From positions 75,013,230 through 75,077,229 of the forward strand of contig OX578136.1 of assembly GCA_951213105.1 (NCBI GenBank): a stretch of DNA of 64,000 nt, given 5' to 3'. This document shows, piece after piece, positions 35,851 to 48,659 of this stretch. Under the pieces are notes generated by a model. The model did no database searches. It saw only the letters and a list, made by a program, of their open reading frames with translations, and had not been told where the DNA came from. Made by a program: the position numbers and the translations under genes. This stretch comes from Amaurobius ferox (taxonomy: Eukaryota > Arthropoda > Arachnida > Araneae > Amaurobiidae). Position 1 is the first letter of the stretch. Each line of letters opens with the position of its first letter.

Positions 35851-35876
35851 ACGGTCTGGGTCTCAACAACAACAAC
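35851..35876 (+). mobile_element. SINE tail fragment
   Basis: ACGGTCTGGGTCTCAACAAC and further CAA repeats: the 3' end of the SINE family, severely truncated. Confidence 0.7.
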
Positions 35877-36128
35877 ATTTAACTTTTTGCTTACGGGTGG
35901 GGCAGCGTCCATCTCAAAAAGGCAGGTAATTGACATATCCTATACTAAACAGTTCGATCCCCCTTTGCAGGCATTGGCGTCCATGGAAATCGATGACAGA
36001 AACATTGCACCTGCTGGCAGCAGTGCAATGTAAAGTGTTAAAAATGTTGAAAGTAAGGTAGGAAATGAGACTACGTTAATGAAATAGTCTCCCCATTCAT
36101 TTTCAAAAAGTTACACTTTTTAAATTTT

Positions 36129-36190
36129 TTAACACTTTACAACAAAGTTGAAAAGTGTTTATGACTTTGTTCATTCCGTCTGTCTACTCA
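36129..36190 (+). mobile_element. R1 fragment, 60 bp
   Basis: Only the terminal hairpin and the start of the CTGT run remain; the sequence is cut at the start of a possible LTR. MITE arm sequence of the 32793 type precedes it at 36035-36128. Confidence 0.6.
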
Positions 36191-36550
36191 CACATATGTG
36201 TAGGTTTTACGGTACATTTCACCTATAAAAGATTATCGTTTTAGTATAATTGTATAAAGCGTCGGCAAGTCAGTTAGAGATCCGGGGTTAGAATATCGAC
36301 TAGGACTTTCGAGAAGCAATCAAGCTGATTCTAGCTCTTAGGCTAGGAGCGTCACCCTCGATAGTAGGGGGGTGACGCTAGAAGACGAGTTGCATGGGAA
36401 CTGACTATACTCCAAATATGTGGAAACGCCTCCTACAGGTGGATTCTGTGACTAATTCTTTTTTAATAAAAAAATCTGAAGGAAATTTTTACAGTGAAAA
36501 CAGTGAACTCTAATATGTTCCGTGTTGTATTTCATTGTTAAAACACACAT
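36191..36550 (+). mobile_element. Possible solo LTR
   Basis: A block of about 350 bp with CACAT on both sides (36191-36195, 36546-36550). It contains TATAAAAG at 36224, TCAGTT (initiator-like) at 36270, a perfect 10-bp hairpin AGCGTCACCC/GGGTGACGCT (36347-36381) and AATAAA at 36465. These suit a Pol II promoter plus polyadenylation signal as in an LTR, but the ends are not clean TG/CA at the same positions as the duplication. Confidence 0.3.
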
Positions 36551-37484
36551 GTTCTTTCATGCAAAAATTTACGTAATTGTCTAAAAAGAAAAATTAAATA
36601 AAAAATATAGCAAAAGCTACAGTTGAAGTATATATTCATTTAATTAGATTTTCTGCGGAATATTTAATATTTAAGTTAGATATCAATTTGGGAAAAACAC
36701 ACGCAAACAGAATTTTTTTTTTTTCCCATTTGTTTCCGTTGTACCACTTTCACAATCCCCGTCGAATCTCTAGGCAAACAATTGTCATTATCACACATAC
36801 AGTATTTTATCATTTCATCCTGGGTAAAACCTCGTTTAAAGTAATTCTCTACTTATATAAAAGGAAGATAATAATTTAGCAGATGCTATCGTCGAGAAAA
36901 TGAAAGGTATAGTGATAAGTGGCGAAGCGTCAGGAGAGACAAAGGAGACAGAGCCTATTCAAATGATTTACGATCAAGTAACTCTTATTTTAATTATATT
37001 TATATATTATTCGAAATAAGTGCATAAAATATTTTCTGTATAAATAAACAAAGTATTCTTCCTCCGTCTGTCGTAGAGTTCAATGCTGGCGCCTTTATGT
37101 TTTCTAAGTATCAGTAAAAGAATCTCCCTACGTCAACCCACCTCAAAAGATATTCCATTGCACAGAATACTATAGTAGTTACATTGCACAGAATATATAT
37201 TAGTCTGTGTTCCATTGGAAATGAAACCGAAAGAAAATGCGCGCGCAGCTACTACTCGGGCAACGGCAGTTCTTTGATAGACATAGCTAATAAGTTACAA
37301 GGGGCTGTTTTTCTCTATTTGTTTCCTCACCAATATATTGTGATTTTAAAAGTTAGAAGGAAATTTGATTTAAAAAATGGCTCAATTATAGAGGATTTTA
37401 TATTATAGGGTTTCGATATTTTTTCAGAGTTAAAAACTCGATGTATGTAATTGATATTTTTCAAAAATTTTTGATCTTTTTCAC
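36551..37484. other. Intergenic repeat-like sequence
   Basis: 36885-37000 resembles 49915-50025 (GCGAAGCGTCAGGAGAGA against TCGAAGCGTTAGGGGAGA, then AATGATTTACGATCAA). A dispersed repeat of unknown type. No gene. Confidence 0.35.
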
Positions 37485-37559
37485 AAATATTCAGATGTTT
37501 TAATTCAGCAGATTTCACCTTACATTCTTTGATTTCCATTTACTATTTGCTTCAACTTT

Positions 37560-38858
37560 TTAACACTTTACAACATAGTTGAAAAGTGTTTATGACTTTG
37601 CTCATTCTGTCTGTCCGTTAGCACGATAACTGCCGCAAAAATGTTATCAAAATGAAATTTTAGTATGTTGTTCAGACGGTGTATGGAACCTATGGGAATA
37701 TAAATGAATAATATCACCCAAATAGTTTTGGGTTGAACCCGGGTAGAAAAAATGAAATACATTGAACCCTATGTGACCTAATTTTACAAACATTTTTTAA
37801 GCGAATTTCAAATTCACAAATTGCTTCGAAAGTTTTAGGAAACATTCAAATTATCCAGTAAAATATATAAAAAAAAAAAATTCCGCAAAATATATTCAGT
37901 AGTTTTTTAAATAAAAATTAAAATAATAATTACACCTTTTATATGAAGCGATCACGTGACCATTATATGAAGAGATCACGTGACCCACTTCAAAATAAAA
38001 TATGGTATTCATCTTGTGTCAAAATCATGATTTTTAATAAGTTCTTTTTAATTCAGATTTAGTGTTGTATGCGTCCTAAAACAGCTTTATTTTTGCTTAA
38101 ATTCTGTGCATCTACATACTGAAACAACGGAATTTCAATATATTTTAGTTAAATGATCATCCAACTTTGATTATTTCTACAACGAAGCCTAATTTTCACT
38201 TATGGAGAATGTAAACACCAAAAGGTGTAGAATGAGTTGTATAAGAATTGCTGCATTTCTTTAACGCAAAATTATTTAGCTCATGGAGTCTGCAATATAG
38301 CTGATATGAATGAAATGTTCATTCATTTTATACAGAGAAGGACGATTTTTTCGATGAAGTTTTAAGCATAGAGTTAAGCATAATTACTTGTACCTCCATG
38401 GTCTTAAGTTTTTAAATAAAATAAATTATTATAGTATTGTGACGAATGAAATGAATGAAAAAATTTTATGAATGAAATGCTGCTTTTATGCAGAGAGCCA
38501 GACGATTTAAATTTCGATGACGTCATTTGAATAAAGTTCATTTGTTTTCGATGAAGTTTTCAAATATAATAAATTATTGTAGTATTATGATAATTTTAAA
38601 AATATTACCGAGGAATGTATCGCATTTTAGAGATGTTTAAACCAGGCAATTTATATTTCAATGTCGTCATTTGAATAAAGTTCGTTTTTTTCGATGAAGT
38701 TTTAAGTTTTCAAATATAATAAATTAATATAGTATTGTGATAATTTTAAAAATATATTACTGAGCAATGTATCGCATTTTAGAGATGTTTAAATAAAATT
38801 GCATTGAAATTTGAAAGTGTTTCATAATCAATGTTTTATGCATGATTGATCTTTCTTG
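37560..38858 (+). mobile_element. R1 element copy D, full length
   Basis: 1299 bp from TTAACACTTTACAAC to TGATCTTTCTTG. The empty-site paralogue at 43420-43450 (inverted) shows it entered a T-run, with no resolvable target duplication. Confidence 0.85.
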
Positions 38859-38939
38859 TTTTTATATAAATTAGAAGTGTCATTCATAGATGTAGCACAT
38901 AAATTTATTTATAAGTCTATGTATTACGGGCAACGAAAA

Positions 38940-40240
38940 CAAGAAGGATCAATCATGCTTAAAGCATTGATTATGAAACACTTTCCAACTTCAATGCAAT
39001 TTTATTTAATTGAAGTCTAAAATGCAATACATTCCTAGGTAGTATTTTAAAACTTATCACAATACTACATTAATTTATTATGTTTGAAAACTCAAAACTT
39101 CATCGAAAAAAATGATCTTCATTCAAATGACGGCATTGAAATATAAATTGCCTGGTTTAAACATCTCTAAAATGCGATACATTCCTCGGTAATATTTTTA
39201 AAACTATCATAATACTACGATAATTTATTATATTTGAAAACTTCATCGAAAACAAGTGAAATTCATTCAAATGACGTCATAGAAGAAATAACACGCCGGG
39301 ATCTCTCTATAAAGACAGCATTTCATTCATAACATTTTTCTATTCATTTCATTCATCACAATACTATAATAATTTATTTTATTTAAAAATTAAGACCATG
39401 GAGCTACAAGTAATTAAACTCCATACTTAAAACTCCATCGAAAAAAATCGTCCTTCTCTTTGTAAAATCAATGAATATTTCATTCATATCAGTTATGCAG
39501 ACTCAATGGGCTAAATAATTTTGCGCTAAAGAAATACAGCAATTCTAATACAATTCATTCTACATATTTTGCTGTTTACATTTTACATAAGTGAAAAATA
39601 GGCTTCGTTGTAGAAATAATCAAATTTGGATGATCATTTAAACTCAAATATATTGTAATTGCGTTGTTTCAGTATGTAGATGCACAGAATTTAAGCAAAA
39701 ATAAAGTAGTTTTAGGACGGATACAACACTCAATGTGAATTAAAATGAACTTAAAAAATCACGATTTTGAGACAAGTTGGATGCCATATATCATTTTGAA
39801 GTGGGTCATGTGATCTTTTCATATCATGGTCACGTGATCGCTCTATATAAGAGGTGTAATTATTATTTTAATTTTTATTTAAAAAGCTACTGAATATATT
39901 TCGCTGATTTTTTTTTTATATATTTTATGGAACAATTTGAATATTACCTAAAATTTTCGAAGCAATTTGTGAATTTTAAATCCGCTTAAAAAAGTTTGAA
40001 AAATTAGGCCCCACAGGGCTCAATGGGTTTCATTTTTTCAACCCGGGTTCAATCCAAAACTAATTGGGTGATGTTATTCATTTATATTCACATAGGTCCT
40101 ACAGACCGTCTGAACAGCATACTAAAATTTCATTTTGATTAAGTCATTTTTACGGCAGTTATCGTGCTAACGGACAGACAGACAGACAGACAGAATGAAC
40201 AAAGTTATAAACACTTTTCAACTTTGTTGTAAAGTGTTAA
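38940..40240 (-). mobile_element. R1 element copy E, full length, inverted
   Basis: 1301 bp, tail-to-tail with copy D across an 81-bp spacer, so D and E form a large imperfect palindrome. Its HINE-like 3' end carries four GACA units and the ACACTTT stem-loop. Empty site at about 43375 (inverted). Confidence 0.85.
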
Positions 40241-40379
40241 AAATTCTTATTAAAACCGAATCAATCGTAAATGTAATATGCAACTACACATTTTTAATAC
40301 ATTTGGAATTTTTCTATGTGATTCAGAAATTTAATTTTTAACAAGTGAAGAAATAAAGCTTGATAAGTCGTCTATTTAT

Positions 40380-41673
40380 TAACACTTTACAACAAAGTTG
40401 AAAAGTGTTTATGACTTTGTTCATTCTGTCTGTCTGTCTGTCCGTTAGTGCGATAACTGCCGTAAAAATGACTTAATGAAAATGAAATTTTAGTATGTTG
40501 TTCAAACGGTCCGTAGAACCTATGGGAATATAAATGAATAATATTACCCAAATAGTTTTGGATTGAACCCGGGTTGAAAAAATGAAATACACTGAAAAAT
40601 TAGGTCCCATAGGGCTTAAACATTTTTTAAGCGGATTTAAAATTCACAAATTGCTTCAAAAATTTTAGTAAATATTCAAATTGTTCCATAAAATATATAA
40701 AAAAAAATTCAGCGAAATATATTCAGTAGTTTTTTAAATAAAAATTAAAATAATAATAACATGTCTTATATGAAGCGATCATGTGAGCATATGAAAAGAT
40801 CACGTGACCCACTTCAAAATGATATATGGCATCCTTCTTGTCTCAAAATCGTTATTTTTAAAGTTCTTTTTAATTCATATTGAGTGTTGTATCCGTTCGA
40901 AAACCACTTTATTTTTGCTTAAATTCTGTGCATCTACAAACTGAAACAACGCAATTACAATATATTTGAATTTAAATGCTCATCCAAATTTGATTATTTC
41001 TACAACGAAGCCTATTTTTCACCTATGTAAAATGTAAACAGCAAAATATGTAGAATGAGTTGTATTAGAATTGCTGTATTTCTTTAACACAAAATCATTT
41101 AGTTCATGGAGTCTGCATAGCTGATATGAATGAAATATTCATTAATTTTACAAAGAGAAGGACGATTTTTTTCGATGAAGTTTTACGCATAGAGTTTAGT
41201 TACTTGTAGCTCCATGGTCTTAATTTTTAAATAAAATAAATTATTATAGGATTGTGATGAATGACATGAATGGGAAATTATTTATGAATGAAATGCTGCT
41301 TTTATAGAGAGAGCCAGGCGTGGTATTTTTTCTATGACGTCATTTGAATGAATTTCAGTTGTTTTCGATGAAGTTTTCAAATATAATAAATTATCGTAGT
41401 ATTATGATAATTCTAAAATTATTACCGAGGAATGTATCACATTTTAGAGATGTTTAAACCAGGCAATTTATATTTCAATGCCGTCATTTGAATGAAGTTC
41501 ATTTTTTTCTATGAAGGTATAAGTTTTCAAATATAATAAATTAATGTAGTATTGTGATAAGTTTTAAAATATTACCGAGGAATATATTGCATTTTAGACA
41601 TGTTTAAATAAAATTGCATTGAAGTTGGAAAATGTTTCATCATCAGTGCTTTAAGCATGATTGATCTTTCTTA
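40380..41673 (+). mobile_element. R1 element copy F, full length
   Basis: 1294 bp, head-to-head with copy E. The target was CTTATTTTC in the empty site near 43230 (inverted). Copies D, E and F are full length and similar to each other, so the family was fairly recently active. Confidence 0.85.
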
Positions 41674-42187
41674 TTTTCTTACATATTTTCCTTGATTTTT
41701 ATATTCTAATTAAAATGGAGTTTCCCGTGTATTGTGTTTTCCCGCATATAGCGTTTCTCAAGTGGTTTCACAAAGAGACGCAAAACCGGAGTTCCACTGT
41801 AACAAAATTGCAAAATGTCATTCATTTCCCTTCATTGTAATTCAATTATTACAGTAAACTTGCCGAATAAACAGTGGTTATGCAGCACCCACTATTTCAG
41901 AACGTCCGGTAGTCCCAAGGTCTATTGAAAGGTACTTCCATACTCTTACCTCCATTTACCTTGCGGTAGTCCAACTCGGCTATTGAGCAGTATTCGGGTC
42001 CAAGGCCGCTCCCTTTTCATCTTTTGTTATGGAACTAAAACATTTTTGTACTAAATTTCACTCGCTCTACAACTTTATAATTGACTTATCATGTGCAACT
42101 TCCTATAATATTCTATGACATTATTATTCAACATTATTATATGACATTATTATTCAAAACATTCTATTCAAATATTTTATTTAATTC

Positions 42188-42700
42188 CCCTAAAAAGAAG
42201 TATAAGACCTTTTGTTCTCGCTTTACTAAATTATCTTTTTAGGCAGATGTGAAGAATAAAACTTCTTGGACCCGTTTGTAAACAAATTTACACAACATTT
42301 GAAATTGGATCAATATATGCCAAAATGCAAGCGCTAAAATAGTATTAGAAGATATTCCCGTATCATTTTATTCTGTTTCACCAATTGGCTACATTCAATA
42401 TATCAGTCTAAAAAAACAAATTTGATTTAATTGTGTATAGCTGAGCACATGGTATCATTTTCTTTAAATACAATTAGGGATAAAATAGCATTTGCATAAT
42501 GCTCTATCTCTACGGGAGGTTTGTTTATTATTAATATCTCGACATATGGTCGTAGAAACTCGAAACATAGACTAAATATTAAATCTGTGCTATATCTCGG
42601 CTACCCACAAAATTTCATGAAATTCGGTGGAACCGTTCTCCCGTGATGATGAGATAAATACAAACAAAGATTTTCAATTTTATTTATATAGAATTTACAA
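42188..42700 (+). repeat. Dispersed repeat R5
   Basis: Shares ordered blocks with 46425-47100: GGATCAATATATGCCAAAAT, GCGCTAAAATAGTATTAGAA, and CCACAAAATTTCATGAAATT followed by CCGTTCTCCC and GATGATGAGA. The last segment also appears at 51090-51180 and inverted at 55190-55330. Probably another non-autonomous element; type unknown. Confidence 0.55.
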
Positions 42701-43024
42701 AAGGCTTGTGATTTCAAAAGCATTTTTAACGGATCAAAATTATCCCGTATCTAACGAAGGGGAATTTCCCTTTTTGATATAGGAACTTCTTATCATAGAA
42801 CATCTTGCAGATATTCTACTATTTATTTACATAAATAGCGTTTTCAGTAAGTGGACATGTTGAGTGAGGTTTCGGTTTAGAGCGATATCTAAATGAGAGA
42901 GTAGTGCCCTTGAAATTTAATCCTTTGAGATCCAAAGAGATGTGCCTGTGTTATTTATTTAACCCGTTCGAGTCTCTTGGTACTTTCCCTGCAATACATG
43001 GTAATGTATAGGAAAAGTATTGTT

Positions 43025-43530
43025 ACTTTTCTTACTCATTACCTAATACTTTCCTTATACATTAAATAAATGCCTGTTACTTCACTTATACATTAAATAA
43101 ATGAATGACATTTTGCAATTTTGTTACAGTTTTGCGTTCCTCTGTGGAGCCGATTGAAAGAAAGCACAATACACGGGAAACTCCATTTTAATTAGAATAG
43201 AAAAATCAAGGAAAACATGCAAGAAAATAAGTAGACCACTTACAAGGCTTTATTTCTTCACTTGTTAAAAATTGAATTTCTGATTCACATAGAACAATTC
43301 CAAACGTATTAAAAATGTGTATTTGCATATGACATTTACGGTTAATTCATTTTCAATAGGAGTTTTTTTCCTTGCCATTAATACACAGACTTGTAAATTT
43401 ATATGCCACATCTATGAATGACACTTCTAATTTATATGAAAAAAAAAACTGAAACAAATAGTAAATGAAAATTAAGGAATGTAAGGTGAAATCTGCCAAA
43501 TTAAAGCATTTGAATATTTAGAACTTAGAG
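43025..43530 (-). mobile_element. R6 element, uninterrupted copy
   Basis: Inverted relative to the copy at 37485-41860 and free of the three R1 insertions. It also interrupts the segmental duplication: 51483-51510 is continuous where this copy inserts 500 bp. R6 is therefore itself mobile or was moved. Non-coding. Confidence 0.7.
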
Positions 43531-43544
43531 TAGATTATACTTTC

Positions 43545-44275
43545 ATATATCTTTATTTGTTATATTGTTACTTTCCTTGGTAATGTATAGGGAAACTATT
43601 GGAATCATGTCGAAAATCTGTGCAATGTATGTAATATGTATCCACTCTAACTGAAAATCTAATTTCGAATTTCATAAAATTTGGTAAGTTCCTTATGGGT
43701 GACCCTGATGCTGATTAGATTTTGGTACGATTCGGGATAAAAGAACCTGAATTTTTTTGCAAAATGGCTCCTAAAAATTTCCTGTTTTCACTCTAGTTGA
43801 AAAACTGGATTACCAAATTTCAAAAAATTTGGTAAATAAGTCACTTGTGGATTACCCTGGTGCTGATTAGATTTTGGAACGAAGCGAAAAAACAGAACCT
43901 GCCTTTTTTGTGAAATGGACCGCAAAAATTGTCAAAATCTAAAATAAAAGACTACGTATGCTCAAATATTTCAATTGAATGCTTGTTTTGTACGTCATTT
44001 TTGACGATGAAAAATATAAGACCAACCCCATTACTCTAGAACAAACCGTTCTCGAGATATTTTAGTTTTTTCGCATTTTCTCTACGCTTTTGAAAATAAG
44101 TCCAGTTACCCAATGAGAACGAAAATTGAATTAAAAGTGCAAATTCAGTGTAATTAAAAATAATTATGGGGTTATTTTATGCAATTCAACTCAATGAATT
44201 ATTGAAAAAATAAAGCGAACGTGAATAGAAATCTGCAAGGAAAGTCATGTGCTGCCCGCATCAAATTTTTTCTAT
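43545..44275 (+). mobile_element. R2 element
   Basis: Runs from TTACTTTCCTTGGTAATGTA through TATCCACTCTAACTGAAAAT, GCAAAATGGCTCC and ACCCCATTACTCTAGAAC to AAAGTCATGTGCTGCCCGCA. The GACGTCT/TGTCTG segment is shortened. Non-coding. Confidence 0.8.
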
Positions 44276-44639
44276 TTAAAAAGCCAATATTAATCATACA
44301 TAGCTGGACCTTTTTGGTGGTTTTACTTTGATTTCTTATTTTATTATTTATCTACTAGAAAATATACTCGACAATGTCCAGGGTTTAAAATGCATACCTC
44401 TGATTAAAATTACATTGGACAATATAACGAATTCTCGGAAGCCCAACAACACGATTGCGATAAATACGTCACTGCTTCCCGCAGCAATGGACAAGTTGTG
44501 GCGTCAATTGCAACACCCAGTGCATAGCAACCGGCGTGTCGGAAAATGAGTTACAGCGAAATCAAAATTCTTACTTTTAAAGCTTTTTTTTTAATTCACT
44601 GAAAATAAAAAAATAAGAGTAATTAAAATACATAATAGA

Positions 44640-45080
44640 ATGCGAAGTTATACACCCATATCTTTGCTAAAGTATAGAACTGGAAAAATCTTTCATTTTA
44701 GGATGCGACGAAATAAGAATCTGAAAACCTAAAACATGCATAATTCAATGTATTTAAAAAGATAATAATAATAAATATGGAGAAATAAATATTGTCTTAC
44801 GGATTCGGTTCAAAGATCGTTGAAAGGAACTTTTTCGATTTTTCTGATGCAAACTTTGTGATAATATATTCGATTGGTAAGGAACCGATTTGTGTGACAA
44901 TCGCATAAAATCGTGTTTCAACATAAAATAACTAAAAAAACAAAACAAAAAAACTCGACGAGGTTTGGTCGTATCGGTTCAGGTAACCGACACGACGCTA
45001 CAACCGCTAGTCCGAATTTTGCGACTGTCCGAATCTTAAATTTTCCGCTACAGACGAGACACACACAAACAAAAAGACAA
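44640..45080 (+). repeat. Dispersed repeat, paired with 50360-50780
   Basis: Shared order: GAATGCGAAG-TAT-CACCCATAT, ATGCGACGAAAT/GTCGCGAAATG, CGATTTGTGTGA, GGTAACCGAC/AGCTAACCCA and GCGACTGTCCGAA. Diverged (roughly 70 percent by eye). Short minus-strand ORFs here are unsupported. Confidence 0.5.
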
Positions 45081-45740
45081 ACATTCTCTTTTATCGTGTA
45101 TGATTATCTGTTAGAGAACCGTAATACCATTTTATGAATGAGATTTGTTTCATGTGTAATTATGAAAATAAATTGCTTTTATTTTCGCCTAAACGTGTTG
45201 TTTATTGTTTGCTGTGACGCTTTTGCCTGTATTACAATTAAAACATTTTGTGTGCCATTTAACTGGTGAAATGTTTTGACTCTGGCTATTTTTCAATCTG
45301 ATGAAAAATTTCAAATCAATGGGGAAAGGAAAACGACGTGTAAATGTAAGTGTGGAAAGAATGTAATCGCATAACCAAACTATTTTAGAGTTAAAATGTA
45401 TAGGAATGTTAGGGATTGATGGAAAACGACGCATAAATGATAAAAGCATATAAACGAAAAGACTGTGTATGTGAGAAACGAAAATGATGCTTTACTGTAT
45501 AAAATTAACTACAGTGTGGCTCAGCTCGACTTTCTTATGCTATAATTCATCGTTAAGTAGCCCCCCCCCCCTTCCCACAAATTTTACAGGTAAAATTTTG
45601 AAAAATTGGAATTCCGCGTAGGCTCACGATGCAATCAATAACGGATTCTTAAGTACTTTTTAATAACTAAGTACTTTTTCAATAATTAAGTGCTTTTAAG
45701 TACGCTTTAATATCTAAAGAATATCCATCGTCAATTTGTT
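45081..45740. other. Intergenic, nothing recognised
   Basis: Contains a C-run (45560-45571) and an 86-codon minus ORF (45189-45449) without a domain. Confidence 0.4.
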
Positions 45741-45744
45741 TATG

Positions 45745-46107
45745 ATCCCTATTTTCACTGATGAAACAGCCTTTCACATGGTACTGAAAAGTGGCATCAG
45801 ATTTTTTTCTTTATCATAATTCAGTTGATTTTAAAGATACAGATATGCGGTTTTTTTAATAATCTTGCTGCGATAAAAAATAAAAATTTTCTGATTCACC
45901 AAATTTCGTATAAAAATTCGTATAAGAATAAGGGTCGCATAAAAATTTAAAAAGAGTAACTTTTTGAAAATTAATGAGAGGACTATTTCATAAACTTGGT
46001 CTTATATCCTACCTTACTTTCAAGATTTTTGCAATTTACATTGCCCACTTATTTCCAACAGGTAAAGAATTAAAGAGCGTTTCAATCTTTTTGGGACACC
46101 CTGTATA
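45745..46107 (-). mobile_element. Half of a long-TIR MITE (32793 family)
   Basis: One arm plus part of the spacer, from TGATGAAACAGCCTTTCACA to TCTTTTTGGGACACCCTG and TA. The other arm is missing. Confidence 0.75.
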
Positions 46108-46424
46108 CCTCTATTAGTGTCAAATTAAGTTTGACGCAAGTATAGGTGTAAATATTTCCGTTTTTATTAAACGCTTATGGCATACTATTTCTAATGATCC
46201 TAAAGAGTCTAAGAAAGGGAATTTCCCTATTCTGATACAGGAACTATCAAATCAGAACAACCCAGACTCAATCGCTCAGATAAAACGAAAAACAACGCCT
46301 TTCATTTATGAATGGATACTTATAGAGATTTCAGTTTTAGATAATAAAGCAGTAGTTCCGTTCTTCTTACGGAATATGTAATGTTAAGAAACTTAAAATT
46401 CACAACTATGTGCAAATCCCTGTA

Positions 46425-47100
46425 GTATAAGAATCTTTGTTTTCGCTATACAAAATTATATCTATAGGCACGTCTGAAAAGGCTAAATGGTATTGGAAGA
46501 TAGCCGTACAATTTTTATTCTGTTTCAGAAATTGAAAATATCAACAATTCTCATAAACTTAAAACCTCTCATAATAAAAAATATGAAATTTGATCAACAT
46601 ATGCCAAAGTAAAAGCGCTATGAAATTGGATCAACATATGCCAAAATCAAATCGCTAAAATGGTATTAGAAGATGTACCTCTATCATTTTTATTATGTTT
46701 CAACGATTGGCTAAACTCAATATATGAGTTTGAAAAATCTTTGACAAAATAAAACAGATGACTTAAGAAACTGAAAATATCAATAACCCTTTAACCTTTC
46801 AACCCAAAACACGTAATTGACATATTCCAGAAAAAAATGCAATACCGTTCATATATAAAATTTATATTTATATCCATTTCTTGTTATTTAAATCGAAAAA
46901 AAAAATACAATGAGCATCGTCTGTCGTGTTAACACATTTGATTTAATCGCGTTGCTAAGCGACATGATATAATTTTCTGGTCCTAAAAACTCAAAACATG
47001 GACTAAATTTAAAGTGGGGCTATTCCAAGGTTGCCCACAAAATTTCATGAAATTCGGGGCAGCCGTTCTCCCACGGTGATGAGACGAACACACAATGCTT
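46425..47100 (+). repeat. Dispersed repeat R5, second copy
   Basis: See 42188. This copy has an internal duplication around GATCAACATATGCCAAA (46590 and 46625) and ends in CCGTTCTCCCACGGTGATGA. Confidence 0.55.
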
Positions 47101-47116
47101 CTTTGGAGACTTTTTG

Positions 47117-47185
47117 GCCGGGGGGGGGGGGGCAAATAAAATTTTAGGGGGGGGGGGGCAAATAAAATTTTAGGGGGGGGGGGGC
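47117..47185 (+). repeat. G-run minisatellite and adjacent poly-A
   Basis: Two units of G(11-13) plus CAAATAAAATTTTA followed by a third G-run; G-quadruplex-prone. A run of about 50 A (47317-47366) lies shortly after and directly abuts R1 copy G. Confidence 0.8.
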
Positions 47186-47318
47186 AGGTTTTCTATTTGC
47201 CCTATATAAATATATGTAAATGCTGTGTCACATAAATAGGATCTAGGTTAACATAAAATGTCTCCGGAAGGAGACGAGTAGTTTCTTTCAGGCATAAGGC
47301 TTCCGGCTTGTGCCTGAA

Positions 47319-47366
<48 letters not shown>

Positions 47367-47369
<3 letters not shown>

Positions 47370-48655
47370 ATCATGCTTAAAGCATTGATTATGAAACACT
47401 CTCCAACTTCAATGCAATTTTATTTAAACATGTCTAAAATGCAATACATTCCTCGGTAATATTTTAAAACTTCTCACAATACTACATTGATTTATTATAT
47501 TTGAAAACTTAAACCTTCATCGAAAAAAATGAACTTCATTCAAATGACGACATTGAAATATAAATTGCCTTATTTAAACATCTCTAAAATGTGATATATT
47601 ACTCGGTAATAATTTTAAAATTATCATAATACAACGATAATTTATTATATTTAAAAACTTCTTCGAAAACAAATGAAATTCATTCAAATGACGTCATAGA
47701 AAAAATAACACGACTGGCTCTCTCTAAAAAAGCAGCATTTCATTCATAAATAATTTCCCATTCATGTCATTCATCACTATACTATAATAATTTATTTTAT
47801 TTAAAAATTAAGGCCATGGAGCTACAAGTAATTAAACTCTATGCGAAAAACTTCATCGCAAAAAATCGTCCTTCACTCGGTAAAATTAATGAATATTTCA
47901 TTCATATCAGCTATGCAGACTCCATGAACTAAATGATTTTGTGTTAAAGAAATACAGCAATTCTAATACAACTCATTCTACATATTTTGCTGTTTACATT
48001 TTACATAAGTGAAAAATAATCCTCGTTGAAGAAATAATCAAATTTGGATGAGCATTTAAACTCATATATATTGTAATTGCGTTGTTTTAGTATGTAGATG
48101 CACAGAATTTAAACCAAAATAAAGTGGTTTTAGGACGGATACAACACTCAATATGAAATAAAAAGAACTTTAAAAATCACGATTTTGAGACAAGATAGAT
48201 GCCATATATCATTTTGAAGTGGATCACGTGATACTTTCATATCATGGTCACGTGATCGTTTCATATAAGAGGTGTTATTATCATTTTAATTTATATTTAA
48301 AAAACTACTAAATATATTTCGCTGAATTTTTTTTTATATTTTTTATGGAGCAATTTGAATATTACTTAAAAATTTCGAAGCAATTTGTGAATTTTAAATC
48401 CGCTTAAAAAATGTTTGAAAAATTAGGTCCCATAGGGCTCAATGTATTTCAGTTTTTCAACCGGGGTTCAATCCAAAACTAATTGGGTGATATTATTCAT
48501 TTATATTCCCATAGGTCCTATAGACCGTCTGAACAACATATTAAAATTTCATTTTGATTAAGTCATTTTTACGGCAGTTATCGTGCTAACGGACAGACAG
48601 ACAGACAGAATGAACAAAGTCATAAACACTTTTCAACTTTGTTGTAAAGTGTTAA
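47367..48655 (-). mobile_element. R1 element copy G, full length, inverted
   Basis: 1289 bp from TCAATCATGCTTAAAGCATT to GTAAAGTGTTAA, with three GACA units. Its left end joins a poly-A run. Confidence 0.85.
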
Positions 48656-48659
48656 AAAC

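Larger units (their letters stand above)
37485..41860 (+). repeat. Host repeat R6 split by three R1 insertions
   Basis: Removing R1 copies D (37560-38858), E (38940-40240) and F (40380-41673) leaves about 450 bp that matches, inverted, the uninterrupted block at 43080-43530. Matching blocks include GCAGATTTCACCTTACATTC, AATTAGAAGTGTCATTCATA, TTTTTAACAAGTGAAGAAAT and AAAATGGAGTTTCCCGTGTA, in the expected order. Confidence 0.8.
42590..44310 (+). repeat. Segmental duplication, copy 1
   Basis: Colinear with 51085-52372: R5 end, TTTTTAACGG, GAAGGGGAATTTCCCTTTTT, GTGGACATGTTGAGTGAGGT, the R2 start stem-loop, the whole R2 element and its flank AATATTAATCATACATAGCT. This copy is about 430 bp longer mainly because repeat R6 (43025-43530) is inserted in it. 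Confidence 0.8.
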
